Assembly: GCA_040882505.1 (NCBI GenBank) | Contig: JBBEBE010000013.1 | Location: 124,001-188,000 of the forward strand | DNA from: JBBEBE01 sp040882505 | Lineage (GTDB): Bacteria > Bacteroidota > Rhodothermia > Balneolales > Balneolaceae | Length of the DNA: 64,000 bases | Direction: 5' to 3' | Part shown: positions 43,759 to 53,223 of the stretch, piece by piece | Layout of the letters: every line of letters begins with the position of its first letter | Numbering within the stretch: position 1 is the first letter of the stretch | The notes under the pieces: model-generated | Seen by the model: only the letters and a program-made list of their open reading frames with translations | Database searches by the model: none | Told to the model about the DNA's origin: nothing | Translations under genes and position numbers: made by a program

Positions 43759-44856
43759 ATGGAAACCTTGATTAACGAACATCTATCGAGTGGAAACGGC
43801 AACGGAGAGACCGTCGAATACAACAGCAAGGACTTCTCCTCCGATCAAGATGTGCGTTGGTGCCCGGGTTGTGGGGACTACACCATCCTGAAACAGGTTC
43901 AAAACACGATGCCGGACATTGGAGTCCCCCGGGAGAAGATTGTATTCATCTCCGGAATCGGTTGTGCTGCCCGCTTCCCGTATTATATGAACACATTCGG
44001 AATGCACTCGATCCACGGACGGGCACCGGCCATTGCCACCGGACTCAAGATCGCCCGGCCCGACCTGAGTGTTTGGATTATCACCGGCGATGGCGACTCG
44101 CTGTCGATCGGAGCCAATCACTTTATCCAGATCTTGCGTCGAAACGTCAACGTAAATCTGTTGCTCTTCAACAATCAAATATACGGGCTGACTAAAGGGC
44201 AGTACTCTCCCTCTTCCCCGGAAGGTGCCGTCACCAAATCGACTCCGTACGGATCGCTGGATCACCCCATCAATCCACTCGCCCTGAGCCTTGGATCGGA
44301 TGGATCTTTTGTCGCCCGAACCATGGATCGGGACCCGAAGCACCTTCAACAGATGCTCAAACGTGCCAATGCACATCAAGGCACCTCCATGTTGGAGATT
44401 TATCAGAACTGCATTGTCTTCAACGACGGTGCGTTTGAACTCTTTACCGACAAGAAATCCCGCCCGAGAGAAGCCATCTATCTGGAAGACGGTGCCCCCT
44501 TGGTCTTCGGAAGCAAAGAGGAGAGAGGTATCCGCCTGGACGGTCTGAAACCGGAGATGGTGGATCTGACAAGCGGAGAATGGAGCCAGGAAGATCTCTG
44601 GGTCCACGACTCAACCGATTCGACCAAAGCCCACCTGCTCTCCCGCTTCTTCGACGCACCGGAAAAAGGAGATGACCACCACTTCCCGCGTCCGTTCGGC
44701 GTTCTTTACGAATCTCGGCGACGCTGCTACGACGAGAGCGTTCACGAACAAGCCGAAGCCACACTCTCCCGAAAAGGGAAGGGGGACCTCGACGAGCTCC
44801 TCCGCGGATCAGAGACCTGGGAGGTTCAATCCTCTTCCCCCGCATCCAGAGACTGA
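43759..44856 (+). CDS. korB: 2-oxoglutarate:ferredoxin-type oxidoreductase, beta subunit
   Basis: 365 aa, binds thiamine diphosphate and a 4Fe-4S cluster. Cluster ligands are in VRWCPGCGDYTIL, with a further Cys in EIYQNCIVFND. The ThDP/metal motif is ITGDGDSLSIGANHFIQILR followed by NLLLFNNQIYGLTKGQYSP. FISGIGCAARFPYYMNTFGM is the usual active-site block. A tail of about 60 residues after the core is common in the KorB subfamily of Bacteroidota and Actinobacteria. Four bases after korA, clearly one operon. The operon ends in a hairpin that includes the korB stop. Confidence 0.94.
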   Translation: METLINEHLSSGNGNGETVEYNSKDFSSDQDVRWCPGCGDYTILKQVQNTMPDIGVPREKIVFISGIGCAARFPYYMNTFGMHSIHGRAPAIATGLKIARPDLSVWIITGDGDSLSIGANHFIQILRRNVNVNLLLFNNQIYGLTKGQYSPSSPEGAVTKSTPYGSLDHPINPLALSLGSDGSFVARTMDRDPKHLQQMLKRANAHQGTSMLEIYQNCIVFNDGAFELFTDKKSRPREAIYLEDGAPLVFGSKEERGIRLDGLKPEMVDLTSGEWSQEDLWVHDSTDSTKAHLLSRFFDAPEKGDDHHFPRPFGVLYESRRRCYDESVHEQAEATLSRKGKGDLDELLRGSETWEVQSSSPASRD

Positions 44857-44896
44857 ACACCAACTGGATGCGGGTTTCACAACTTCGGTTTTTTGA
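44839..44896 (+). terminator. Hairpin terminator overlapping the korB 3' end
   Basis: CCCGCATCCAG (44839-44849) pairs perfectly with CTGGATGCGGG (44864-44874) around a 14-base loop that contains the korB stop codon. A second tiny stem, AACTTCGGTT, runs directly into TTTT. The nearest T run after the large stem is short, so the small stem may supply the actual stop. Confidence 0.65.
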
Positions 44897-44947
44897 CTAT
44901 CGTTGTTCAAACCGAGAACCGCCCTGTGAGTGGTGGTACGAGCGAAC

Positions 44948-46339
44948 ATGCGATTGAACCGAATGTCTATGATTTCCAATCATCTCCGATCCATTTTCTA
45001 TTTTTATTTCCTGGCGGGCATCCTTTTGCTTCTCTCTGGATGCACGACCCAATCCCTGTATGCGCAATCCGAAGACCCCTCTTCACGACAGTTGGAGCTC
45101 ATCGAAGAGAACATGGCCGAGTGGCAGGAACTCTATCGTTCGCTCCACGCTAACCCTGAACTATCCGGTCAGGAACGGGAGACTTCGCGTCGATTGGCTC
45201 AAGAGCTGAATAAGCTCGGACTCGACGTAACGGAGGGAGTCGGCGGATTTGGAGTCGTTGGAGTTCTCGAGAATGGGCCCGGACCGGTTGTTCTCCTCCG
45301 AAGCGATATGGATGCATTACCCATTGAAGAGCAAACCGGTGCCCCGTACGCCAGTGAAAAACGAGCCCTATTGGACGACGGCACGGAGACCCCTGTCATG
45401 CATGCGTGTGGGCACGACATGCACATGACCACCATGGTAGCCACCGTGGATCTGCTCGTGGCGCAGAAAGAGCAGTGGAGCGGGACATTGGTTGCCATTG
45501 GACAACCGGCCGAAGAGACTCTGCAGGGTGCTCGCGCGATGATCGAAGATGGATTGTTCGAACGATTCCCCGAACCGGACTACATGCTGGCCCTTCACAT
45601 GGATTCCGAGTTGCCAGCTGGAGAGGTAGGCATGAAATATGGGTATTTCTACGCCAATATTGACACCGGTGTCATCACGGTTCATGGCCGGGGAGGCCAT
45701 GGTGCCTATCCGAATCGGGCCAACGATCCCGTATTGACCGCCTCCCGTTTGGTGACCGACCTCCACACCATTGTGAGCCGCGAAGTTGCCGCGACTGAAT
45801 TTGTAACCCTCTCGGTCGGCTCTATTCAGAGTGGCACGGCTGCCAATATTGTTCCGGAGAGTGCCGTACTGAAACTCACCCTTCGAACACATGGTGATCG
45901 CCTTCGGGAACGCATGATTCAACGAATCGAAGAGAAGTCAAAAGCAGCCGGTCTCTCTTCCGGGCTGCCGGAATCGGAGTGGCCCGATGTAGAATGGCTC
46001 GAAGATGGACAGGTTGCATCTGTCTACAACACACCCTCTCTCGGAGAATCCCTGGAACGAAGTTTTCGGAAGGTACTGGATGACGAATCGCTCCACGTAG
46101 CCCAATTCGGAACCATGTATGGAGAGGATTTTGGAGAGTACGGTTCGGCTCGACCGGATACACCGGCGTTTATCTTCAAAGTGGGTTCCGTTTCCGAGCA
46201 GCAGATGGATTCCGTTGATGGCGATTTGACCCGGGTTCCGGGTACTCACTCACCCCGATTCCTGCCGGACCCGGAGAAAACTCTTCAAACGGGCGCCCTT
46301 GTCATGAGTCAATCCATTCTGGACCTTCTTCAACCGTAA
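44948..46339 (+). CDS. Exported M20-family amidohydrolase/peptidase
   Basis: 463 aa, zinc metallohydrolase related to IAA-amino-acid hydrolases and carboxypeptidase Ss1 (M20D). The N-terminus contains a membrane-spanning stretch ending LLLLSGC, a lipobox, so the enzyme is an extracytoplasmic lipoprotein. Metal motifs: VMHACGHDMHMTTMVATVDL and AIGQPAEETLQGARAMIEDG. The dimerisation domain follows (HGRGGHGAYPNRANDPVLTA), and the final metal-site region is EDFGEYGSARPDTPAFIFKV. Cleaves amide bonds of N-acyl amino acids or short peptides. ATG 44948 was chosen; GTG 44930 and ATGs at 44963 and 44969 are alternatives. Confidence 0.9.
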   Translation: MRLNRMSMISNHLRSIFYFYFLAGILLLLSGCTTQSLYAQSEDPSSRQLELIEENMAEWQELYRSLHANPELSGQERETSRRLAQELNKLGLDVTEGVGGFGVVGVLENGPGPVVLLRSDMDALPIEEQTGAPYASEKRALLDDGTETPVMHACGHDMHMTTMVATVDLLVAQKEQWSGTLVAIGQPAEETLQGARAMIEDGLFERFPEPDYMLALHMDSELPAGEVGMKYGYFYANIDTGVITVHGRGGHGAYPNRANDPVLTASRLVTDLHTIVSREVAATEFVTLSVGSIQSGTAANIVPESAVLKLTLRTHGDRLRERMIQRIEEKSKAAGLSSGLPESEWPDVEWLEDGQVASVYNTPSLGESLERSFRKVLDDESLHVAQFGTMYGEDFGEYGSARPDTPAFIFKVGSVSEQQMDSVDGDLTRVPGTHSPRFLPDPEKTLQTGALVMSQSILDLLQP

Positions 46340-46435
46340 CGAATTGCAATGCCCCGGAGAACCCTTTGATGTCGAATTGCAAATCATCAATGGCAATGGT
46401 GCCTCAAGCAACTTGATGGAAGATCCAAAGATCCA

Positions 46436-48796
46436 ATGACGCCGAACGATTATCAACTACTCTTCCGTACCTCCTGGGTGCCTACACTGATCCTGAAACC
46501 GGATGCCCCTCATTTTACAATTGTGGATGTCAATGACGCCTATTTGGAGGCGACCCACAGTCAAAAAGAGGACCTGATTGGACACGGGTTATTCGAGGCA
46601 TTTCCGGACAATCCTGCCCAGCCTGAGTCGGATGGCGTGAGAAAATTGGATGTCTCCCTTCAGGAGGTGATCTCGCATGGGAAACCGCATGTCATGGGCC
46701 TGGTGCGATACGACATTCCGGTGCGTAATCAGAAAGGAACCTTCGAGACCAGTTGGTGGGAACCCCGGAATCTGCCGGTTTTCGATTCAGACGGGACCCT
46801 TGCATGGATACAGCACACCGTTCAAAAAGTCGTGGACCAGGAACGAATTCGGGTCCATCACCTCCAGAACCTGGAACGATTGGAACGATCGATTCTGGAG
46901 CACTATGAACGGGAAGAGAGTCCGATTGAAGATCTGCTCCACCGCTATCTGACGGGTATCGAACAGCTCCACCCGGGGATGTTCACATCCATAATGGAGC
47001 TTCGGGACGGGCTTCTTCAGCCCTGGGTCGCACCTTCACTGCCGGAGTCGTTCCAACTCGTTCTGAAAGATCTCAAACCCGGCCCTGACAAAGGATCCTG
47101 CGGGACATCTGCCTGGTTCAACCAGAAAGTCATCACCCGCGACGTACGAACGGATCCGCGATGGGAGATTTTTCGCGACAAGATCGCTCCATTTCCTTAT
47201 CGATCGTGTTGGTCCTGGCCCTTGCTCTCCGGAGACGGTGAGATCATCGCGACACTGGCACTGTACTTCGAACGCCCGAATGTACCGGACGATCTGGAGT
47301 CGCTCACACTCGAACGCACTTCTCATCTGCTTCAGATTATACTGGACAACCATCGGAAGGAGGAAGAGATTCGACTTACCAACGAGCGATACCACTACAT
47401 TAATCTCGCCTCCAATGAAGCGATCTACGACTGGGACATTCTCAAAGACCAACTGGAGTGGGGCGATATCTACTTTCGGGAGTATGCAGATCCGGAAGAC
47501 GAGCGTTTGTTGCCGATACGCCAGTGGACGGAACACCTCCACCCCGATCAGCGAGACAAGATCATGATCGACCTGCAACAAACCCTTGAAGATCCGGAGC
47601 AGACAATCTGGAGCTCTTCCTACCGGTTCCGAAAGAAAAACGGGCAGTATGCATACGTCGACGAACAGGGATACATCGTTCGGGATTCTCTCGGTCAGGC
47701 CATTCGCATGATCGGTACCATGCGCGACATGACCGAGAGAAACGAATTGGAAATTCTGCTGAATCGTACGCATCACATTGCACGCATCGGGTCCTGGGAT
47801 GTAGACCTGATCAATGATACCGTCTTCATCTCGGAATCTGCGCGAGAAATGTTTGATTTGGGTTCAACTACGCCCATTACACTCGAAAATGCTCTCTCGT
47901 TCTATGACAAAAGCGAGCGGTCAAAATTGAATTTCGCTTTCATGCAATGTGTCAAGGAGGGGACACCCTTCGATTTGGAAGTAAAGGCTGTCTTGCGGGA
48001 TGGATCAGAGAGATGGATCCGGGTATTGGGAGAAGCCGACCGAGCCAATGATCGAACCCTGCGGGTATATGGATCCTTTCAGGATATTACCGATGCGCAC
48101 CAACGACAAAAAGATCTGCTTCTCTCTCTTCAGGAAAAAGAGACTCTGCTGTCGGAGATTCACCACCGGGTCAAAAACAATCTGGCCGTTGTTTCGGCCA
48201 TGATGCAACTACAGGCCGCCACCATTGAAAACCCGGATCTGGTGGACATTCTGCAGAGTAGCGTGATCCGGATCAAAACCATGGCCAACATTCACGAACA
48301 ACTCTATCGATCGAAAAGCTTCTCCAAGATCGACTTTTCGGCCAGTCTTCAGCAGCTTATTTCCGAAATATTGGCGCCATACGAGTCGGTTCAGCCCATC
48401 GAGAAACAGATTCAATGCTGCTCATTGACATTGAGCATTCAACAAGCCATTCCCTGTTCACTGATTGTGAACGAGGTCATGACCAATATTGTCAAGCACG
48501 CCTTCCCCGTTGGTGATTCCACGCATCCCTCCGGTGAGTTCCCTCGTGTAGAGGTTCGGCTACAGAGTGAACATGACCGGGTGCTTCTGGAGATTTGCGA
48601 CAACGGGATTGGACTCCCTTTAAAATTGCAACCGGATCAGGAGGAGACCCTCGGCATGAAATTGATTCACCAGCTTACCTGGCAACTGGATGGAACGTGT
48701 GAGCTTAAAAGACGTTCCGAAGAGTCAGGCACGGGTTTCATGCTCTCATTTACGCGATCCAAGGGTCGGCAACAAGCACCCGACCGACTCACGTGA
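46436..48796 (+). CDS. PAS-GAF-PAS-PAS sensor histidine kinase (HisKA_2 type)
   Basis: 786 aa, cytoplasmic, no membrane helix. An N-terminal PAS-like domain (about 1-130) is followed by a GAF domain (about 160-300, PGMFTSIMELRDGLLQPWVA and SCGTSAWFNQKVITRDVRTD), two PAS domains (about 320-440 and 445-560; HHIARIGSWDVDLINDTVFI) and a kinase of the HisKA_2/HWE-related class. The phosphoacceptor region is LLSEIHHRVKNNLAVVSAMM (His576/577), with N-box VNEVMTNIVKHAFP and G-box DNGIGLPL. Such kinases often answer light, oxygen or stress and act through separate response regulators; none is adjacent. The PAS domains lack a visible LOV cysteine motif. It converges with tatA. Confidence 0.92.
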   Translation: MTPNDYQLLFRTSWVPTLILKPDAPHFTIVDVNDAYLEATHSQKEDLIGHGLFEAFPDNPAQPESDGVRKLDVSLQEVISHGKPHVMGLVRYDIPVRNQKGTFETSWWEPRNLPVFDSDGTLAWIQHTVQKVVDQERIRVHHLQNLERLERSILEHYEREESPIEDLLHRYLTGIEQLHPGMFTSIMELRDGLLQPWVAPSLPESFQLVLKDLKPGPDKGSCGTSAWFNQKVITRDVRTDPRWEIFRDKIAPFPYRSCWSWPLLSGDGEIIATLALYFERPNVPDDLESLTLERTSHLLQIILDNHRKEEEIRLTNERYHYINLASNEAIYDWDILKDQLEWGDIYFREYADPEDERLLPIRQWTEHLHPDQRDKIMIDLQQTLEDPEQTIWSSSYRFRKKNGQYAYVDEQGYIVRDSLGQAIRMIGTMRDMTERNELEILLNRTHHIARIGSWDVDLINDTVFISESAREMFDLGSTTPITLENALSFYDKSERSKLNFAFMQCVKEGTPFDLEVKAVLRDGSERWIRVLGEADRANDRTLRVYGSFQDITDAHQRQKDLLLSLQEKETLLSEIHHRVKNNLAVVSAMMQLQAATIENPDLVDILQSSVIRIKTMANIHEQLYRSKSFSKIDFSASLQQLISEILAPYESVQPIEKQIQCCSLTLSIQQAIPCSLIVNEVMTNIVKHAFPVGDSTHPSGEFPRVEVRLQSEHDRVLLEICDNGIGLPLKLQPDQEETLGMKLIHQLTWQLDGTCELKRRSEESGTGFMLSFTRSKGRQQAPDRLT

Positions 48797-48837
48797 TTCT
48801 GTACGGAGTCCAGGAAAAACCGACCGGAACCGATCAA

Positions 48838-49059
48838 TCAGGCTTTTTGATTCTCATCTCTCGCCGAAGAACGATCGGACGTGGGTGTCGAAGACTCCGA
48901 GCCCGACTCCACCTCTTCCGGATCCTTCTCTTTGGCACGTTTGAACTCGACGTACCCTTGAGCCAATCCGCGTGCCATGCCGGGAATTCGCTTGGCACCA
49001 AAAAACAGAATCAATATAACAATGATGATGGCCCATTCGGCCATTCCAAAAGATCCCAT
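48838..49059 (-). CDS. tatA: Sec-independent translocase subunit TatA/E
   Basis: 73 aa. The N-terminal membrane helix EWAIIIVILILFFGAKRIPG carries the conserved FG hinge. It leads into an amphipathic helix (MARGLAQGYVEFKRAKEKDP) and a polar acidic tail. TatA forms the pore for folded Tat substrates; two RR-signal proteins are encoded at 13-16 kb. tatB and tatC are not here. It is the last gene of a minus-strand run with the DUF4168 gene 22 bases upstream. Confidence 0.95.
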   Translation of the reverse strand: MGSFGMAEWAIIIVILILFFGAKRIPGMARGLAQGYVEFKRAKEKDPEEVESGSESSTPTSDRSSARDENQKA

Positions 49060-49081
49060 AGTCGCTCCTTCTATCTATTGA

Positions 49082-49606
49082 TTACGGCTGTTCATCCTGC
49101 TCAACAACCCGATTCATTCGGTCTTGAAGAGAGGGGAAATTCTGTAGTGCATGAAAAATCTGTTGATAGCGGCCAACATCCAGGCCCTCTTGTGCCAATT
49201 GAACAAATACCTGTTCCCGGGCATCCAGTTCAATCTTCACCATTTGTGGCTCCAATTGGTTCAGTATGGCTTCCTCTTCCTGCGTAATTTCGTTTTCCAG
49301 GGTCATGGACGGATCGTTGAACGAGGCAGCCAACTCTGAAAATCGCTCCATCCCCAGACCACTCTCCTCAACTGCAGCAATAATCTCTTCCCGAGCCGTT
49401 TGTTGTACGTCGCCTATTCGATCCGAGGAGATCGCAAACCGCTGAAGCTCCTCATCACTGACCTCTTCCGGCGAGGAGATCGGTTCTGGATTCTGCATCT
49501 GGCCGCTCTCCTGTGCCGAGAGCCGGACAGGTGCCAATCCGACCACCAACAGGAGCACAAACAGTTTTGAAAACGGGGTGTTGATCACAATTTCAAACAT
49601 CATCAT
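49082..49606 (-). CDS. DUF4168-type exported protein
   Basis: 174 aa. The signal peptide is MMMFEIVINTPFSKLFVLLL then VVGLAPVRLSAQ. The mature part is acidic and helical: VSDEELQRFAISSDRIGDVQ and QIFHALQNFPSLQDRMNRVV at the end, the pattern of DUF4168, a domain often found in exported bacterial proteins of unknown role. Starts at any of three consecutive ATGs; the first (49606) is used. An upstream ATG at 49660 is in frame but adds a polar lead. Neighbours: M23 peptidase upstream, tatA downstream. Confidence 0.78.
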   Translation of the reverse strand: MMMFEIVINTPFSKLFVLLLVVGLAPVRLSAQESGQMQNPEPISSPEEVSDEELQRFAISSDRIGDVQQTAREEIIAAVEESGLGMERFSELAASFNDPSMTLENEITQEEEAILNQLEPQMVKIELDAREQVFVQLAQEGLDVGRYQQIFHALQNFPSLQDRMNRVVEQDEQP

Positions 49607-49709
49607 TATTTTTTGTAGCTGTATCGGCTGATTCCCTTCGACGCCGTTGAATGGATTCAAACAAGCCGGTACGATTTACAACCCTGCATTGCGGCAGTAT
49701 AACGAATTC

Positions 49710-50804
49710 CTAATCAAATCGAATCATCGTCTCCGGGTCTACCGATCGCCCATCTTTGAGTACTTCGAAGTGTAGATGTACGCCGGTTGTCGTGCCACTA
49801 TCTCCTGCTGTACCGACGCGTTCACCTTGACGAACCGTTTGACCCGAACGAACACGGATTCGTTGCAGGTGAGCATATCGGGTCTGATATCCGTTGGCGT
49901 GTTGAACCAGAACCATCCGACCATATCCACTCGATGTGCGGGCCTGGACGACGATACCATCTTCTGCCGACACGACTGTTGTTCCTCGTCCGGCCCGTAG
50001 ATCCACGCCTTGATGGAGACGCCCCCAGCGTCGTCCAAATCGGGAAATTACCTCCGTTGACTCTTCGAGAGGGGATCGAAGCCGAACACCACCCATCTCC
50101 ATGGAAGTCGGAAGGGATCCACGAGCCTGAACCCGTCGGGCTCGACGATTGCTGTGCCACGGGATGGAGAGCGTCAGTCCGATTCGATAGCTCCACCCAC
50201 CAAACTCGCCCTGTGAAACGTGAGTCGCGTGCCCTGCCCGATCCGGGGCCGTCAATCGTCCAGAAAGTGCATGATGATTGACGGCTTCTCCAAAAAGACG
50301 AACCCAGGGAAGAAGCAAATAGGTCCCGCCCGCTTTCCATCCGGTCGTCCAAAAAGCCCCGGGTTCTCCTGCAGAAGATCGCAATGACACGTCCATCCCA
50401 CCCGGATCGGTTCCACGCCAACTCAAATTCCAGAGACGCCCGGTTTGAACACCTCCATATACGCCAAACCGACTCCACTGCATGCCCAGATTCACTCCGA
50501 CATCTGCCTGCTCAAAATCAACAGGGCCTCCCAAAAAGACCGTCTCTTGTTGGTGCAACAGGAGATTGACAGAGACTGCCGCATAGAATCTATAGAGCAA
50601 GTACCGCTCGGCCTGAAGATGCATCATCCCCTTCATGACCGGAGCGATTCGACCGTCGTATTCCGGATGACGGATCGACTGAAATTCACTCTGTTGGACA
50701 GCATAGCCTCCCGAGAAGCGCCACAGCTGCGCCATTCCCTCCTCAACGACAAGAAGAAACAGGATCCCCATCAGAAGTGAAAGCGTTCGGGTTGTCTTCT
50801 GCAT
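49710..50804 (-). CDS. M23 (LytM) peptidase joined to an N-terminal barrel-like region
   Basis: 364 aa. MQKTTRTLSLLMGILFLLVV then EEGMAQ is a cleavable signal. Residues 27-220 have alternating hydrophobic/aromatic strands with glycines (MQWSRFGVYGGVQTGRLWNL, GGWSYRIGLTLSIPW), which resembles a small outer-membrane barrel. The last 110 residues are an M23 domain with zinc ligands His264 and Asp268 (GRLHQGVDLRAGRG), His312 (RYAHL) and His345 (GVHLHFEV). M23 enzymes cut peptidoglycan cross-links or, with missing ligands, regulate amidases; here the ligands appear complete. This combination of a barrel-like N-part and a catalytic LytM domain is unusual. Between ettA and the DUF4168 gene. Confidence 0.82.
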   Translation of the reverse strand: MQKTTRTLSLLMGILFLLVVEEGMAQLWRFSGGYAVQQSEFQSIRHPEYDGRIAPVMKGMMHLQAERYLLYRFYAAVSVNLLLHQQETVFLGGPVDFEQADVGVNLGMQWSRFGVYGGVQTGRLWNLSWRGTDPGGMDVSLRSSAGEPGAFWTTGWKAGGTYLLLPWVRLFGEAVNHHALSGRLTAPDRAGHATHVSQGEFGGWSYRIGLTLSIPWHSNRRARRVQARGSLPTSMEMGGVRLRSPLEESTEVISRFGRRWGRLHQGVDLRAGRGTTVVSAEDGIVVQARTSSGYGRMVLVQHANGYQTRYAHLQRIRVRSGQTVRQGERVGTAGDSGTTTGVHLHFEVLKDGRSVDPETMIRFD

Positions 50805-50815
50805 CCACTCCCGAT

Positions 50816-52489
50816 CTACTCTTTCATCAATTTCCGGTAACGCACCTCTTCGATCTCACCCTCATCCAGACCGAGTCGTTGCCGCCGGTTCTCTTCGTAC
50901 TCTGCGTAGTTCCCTTCGAACCACTTGACATCGCCCTCCGGCTCAAATGCCAGAATGTGTGTGGCGATTCGATCCAGGAACCACCGGTCGTGCGAGATAA
51001 CCACCGCACAACCAGCAAAATCGAGCAGTGCCTCTTCCAGAGCTCGCAGTGTATTCACATCCAAATCGTTGGTCGGTTCATCGAGCAGAAGTACATTGGC
51101 CCCCTCTTTGAGTACCTTGGCCAAGTGGACCCGGTTCCGCTCTCCGCCTGACAACTCGCCAACACGCTTCTGCTGATCACTTCCACTGAAATTGAACCTT
51201 GCAACATACGCGCGGGAATTGATCTCCCGCTTGCCCAATGTAACAAGATCGTTGCCACCGGAAATCTCCTCCCAGATGGTTTTTCCAGGATTGAGTGGAC
51301 GTTTCTGATCAATGTACCCGAGTTGGACCGTATCGCCCAGCCGCAGGGTTCCCTCGTCGGGCGTCTCTTCTCCGGTAATCATTTTGAAGAGTGTAGATTT
51401 CCCCGCACCATTGGGTCCGATCACACCCACGATTCCTCCCGGGGGGAGACGAAACGAGAGCCCTTCGAAGAGGGGGGTCCCGTCGAACCCTTTGGCGAGG
51501 TTCTTCGCCTCGATGACCAGGTCTCCCAAACGTGCTCCAGGCGGAATGTAAATCTCCATCTCCTCTTGACGCTTTGCCTGATCTTCGGAGAGAAGTTGTT
51601 CGTATGCACTGATACGAGCCTTGCTCTTGGCTCGTCTCCCTTTGGGATTTTGACGGATCCACTCCAACTCCTTCTCGAGTGTCTTCTGTCGTTTTGCGTC
51701 CTTTCTCTCTTCTGTCGACAACCTCTTCTGCTTCTGCTCCAGCCATGAACTGTAGTTCCCTTCGAACGGAATCCCCTCCCCACGATCCAATTCAAGGATC
51801 CAGGAGGCAACGTTGTCCAGAAAATACCGATCATGCGTCACCGCAATGACCGTCCCTTCGTACCGGGCCAGATGTTGCTCGAGCCAGCCAACCGATTCGG
51901 CATCCAGATGGTTGGTTGGTTCATCCAGGAGCAACACATCGGGTTTTTTCAACAATATTCGACAGAGCGCCACCCGACGTGCCTCTCCTCCGGACAACGT
52001 ATCGACGATTGTCTCGGGATCCGGAGTTTGAAGAGCAGCCATTGCCTGCTCAAGCTTCTTGTCAATATTCCAGGCATCCCGCCGGTCGATCTCCTCCTGT
52101 AATTTCGTCTGCTTCGCAATCAGGGCATCGAAATCGGCATCCGGCTCCGAGAACCCCTCATTCACCTTCTCATAGTCCGACAGAAGATCCATTGTATCCT
52201 GGACTCCTTCCTGTACAATCTCCCGAACCGTTTTCCCCGCTTCCAGACGCGGTTCTTGAGAGAGGTATCCGAAGGTGACTCCTTTCTGGCGTGTGATGGT
52301 ACCAAGATAGTCCTCGTCTTCGCCGGCAATAATTTTCAACAGCGTACTCTTCCCGGCCCCGTTAAGACCCAGTACCCCGATTTTTGCCCCGTAAAAAAAG
52401 GAGAGATGAATATCCTTTAGTACCGTCCGGTTCGGCTTGTAGATCTTGCTAACGCCGACCATGGAAAAAATAATCTTCTGATCGCTCAC
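50816..52489 (-). CDS. ettA: Energy-dependent translational throttle protein (ABC-F)
   Basis: 557 aa, close to the 555 of E. coli EttA. It has two ABC domains without membrane segments: Walker A GLNGAGKST and GPNGAGKST, signatures LSGGEARRVALC and LSGGERNRVHLA, and Walker B LLLDEPTNHLD and LLLDEPTNDLD. The linker between the domains is charged. The start is a GTG at 52489 with GAGGAG about 6 bases upstream, giving VSDQKIIFSMVGVSKIYKPN; an upstream ATG at 52531 is in frame but has no such site. Binds the ribosomal E site and gates entry of ribosomes into elongation according to ATP/ADP level. Family assignment is strong. Confidence 0.94.
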   Translation of the reverse strand: MSDQKIIFSMVGVSKIYKPNRTVLKDIHLSFFYGAKIGVLGLNGAGKSTLLKIIAGEDEDYLGTITRQKGVTFGYLSQEPRLEAGKTVREIVQEGVQDTMDLLSDYEKVNEGFSEPDADFDALIAKQTKLQEEIDRRDAWNIDKKLEQAMAALQTPDPETIVDTLSGGEARRVALCRILLKKPDVLLLDEPTNHLDAESVGWLEQHLARYEGTVIAVTHDRYFLDNVASWILELDRGEGIPFEGNYSSWLEQKQKRLSTEERKDAKRQKTLEKELEWIRQNPKGRRAKSKARISAYEQLLSEDQAKRQEEMEIYIPPGARLGDLVIEAKNLAKGFDGTPLFEGLSFRLPPGGIVGVIGPNGAGKSTLFKMITGEETPDEGTLRLGDTVQLGYIDQKRPLNPGKTIWEEISGGNDLVTLGKREINSRAYVARFNFSGSDQQKRVGELSGGERNRVHLAKVLKEGANVLLLDEPTNDLDVNTLRALEEALLDFAGCAVVISHDRWFLDRIATHILAFEPEGDVKWFEGNYAEYEENRRQRLGLDEGEIEEVRYRKLMKE

Positions 52490-52880
52490 GATGACTCCTC
52501 TTTGATTCGTGTGCTCTGCGGGAATCCGCACAATGACTGATATGGACGAACGAAGAACGGATCAAACAGTTCCCGTCCGAACTCGTATTCCACTCCGAAG
52601 GTACAAAGTTTTTTCCTGAACCCGACCTCCGGAATGGCTCCAAATCGCAGCCGTTGGCTACAAAATCCCCGGTCACGATCGTTAACCGTGGATTCTTCCA
52701 TCAATATATTTTGGAATAATGAAATTGAACGGTTACATTGTGGGTGTAGTAATGTTAACAATTCCCGCCTACGATAGAAGCGTATAGTAATCTTCTCTGG
52801 AAACGATTTGGTAACGCAATTCTTTTCGACAGGATGAACATCGACTGGTAAGTAGGTATTACAAATACGAGTACACATAT
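52490..52880. other. Divergent region with probable long cold-shock leader
   Basis: 391 bases between ettA (leftward) and the cold-shock gene (rightward). No gene was found in it. Long 5' leaders are usual for cspA-type mRNAs and act as temperature-responsive structures. The A+T-rich stretch around 52695-52760 could hold the promoter. No perfect hairpin was identified by eye. Confidence 0.4.
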
Positions 52881-53099
52881 ATGGCACAACAAGGCAAAGT
52901 AAAATGGTTTGACGCAGAAAAAGGCTTCGGTTTCATCGAGCCTGATGACGGCGGAAAAGACATTTTCGTACACAGAAACAACATCCCGAACCTCGGTTTC
53001 CAGCAAGGACTGGAAGAAGGGGAAGCTGTTGAATTTGACGTAGAAGAGACTCCGAAAGGACTGAGCGCAATTGACGTATTCAGCCTCGACTATGAATGA
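52881..53099 (+). CDS. Cold-shock domain protein
   Basis: 72 aa, a single cold-shock OB fold. RNP1 appears as KGFGFIEPDD and RNP2 as KDIFVHRNN, after the standard opening GKVKWFDAEKGFG. The acidic C-terminus (LSAIDVFSLDYE) is slightly longer than in E. coli CspA. Acts as RNA chaperone melting mRNA structure. Closed by a strong terminator 28 bases after the stop, so monocistronic. Confidence 0.97.
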   Translation: MAQQGKVKWFDAEKGFGFIEPDDGGKDIFVHRNNIPNLGFQQGLEEGEAVEFDVEETPKGLSAIDVFSLDYE

Positions 53100-53127
53100 T
53101 TGACGGCTCGCAAGAGCACGTTTTTCG

Positions 53128-53164
53128 AAAGGTCCCGCTCCTCTGGAACGGGACCTTTTTTTTT
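53128..53164 (+). terminator. Intrinsic terminator of the cold-shock gene
   Basis: AAAGGTCCCG (53128-53137) pairs with CGGGACCTTT (53149-53158) around an 11-base loop, followed by a run of T to 53164. It also lies downstream of the minus-strand RND operon. Confidence 0.92.
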
Positions 53165-53223
53165 GTGGGGTACACTCACTCTATCCGGTTCAATGGTCGC
53201 CGACTCAACGGCTCCAACCCGTC

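Noticed and set aside
52755..53006. Minus-strand frame opposite the cold-shock gene
   Set aside because: Overlaps a gene with intact RNP1/RNP2 motifs and has no features of its own.
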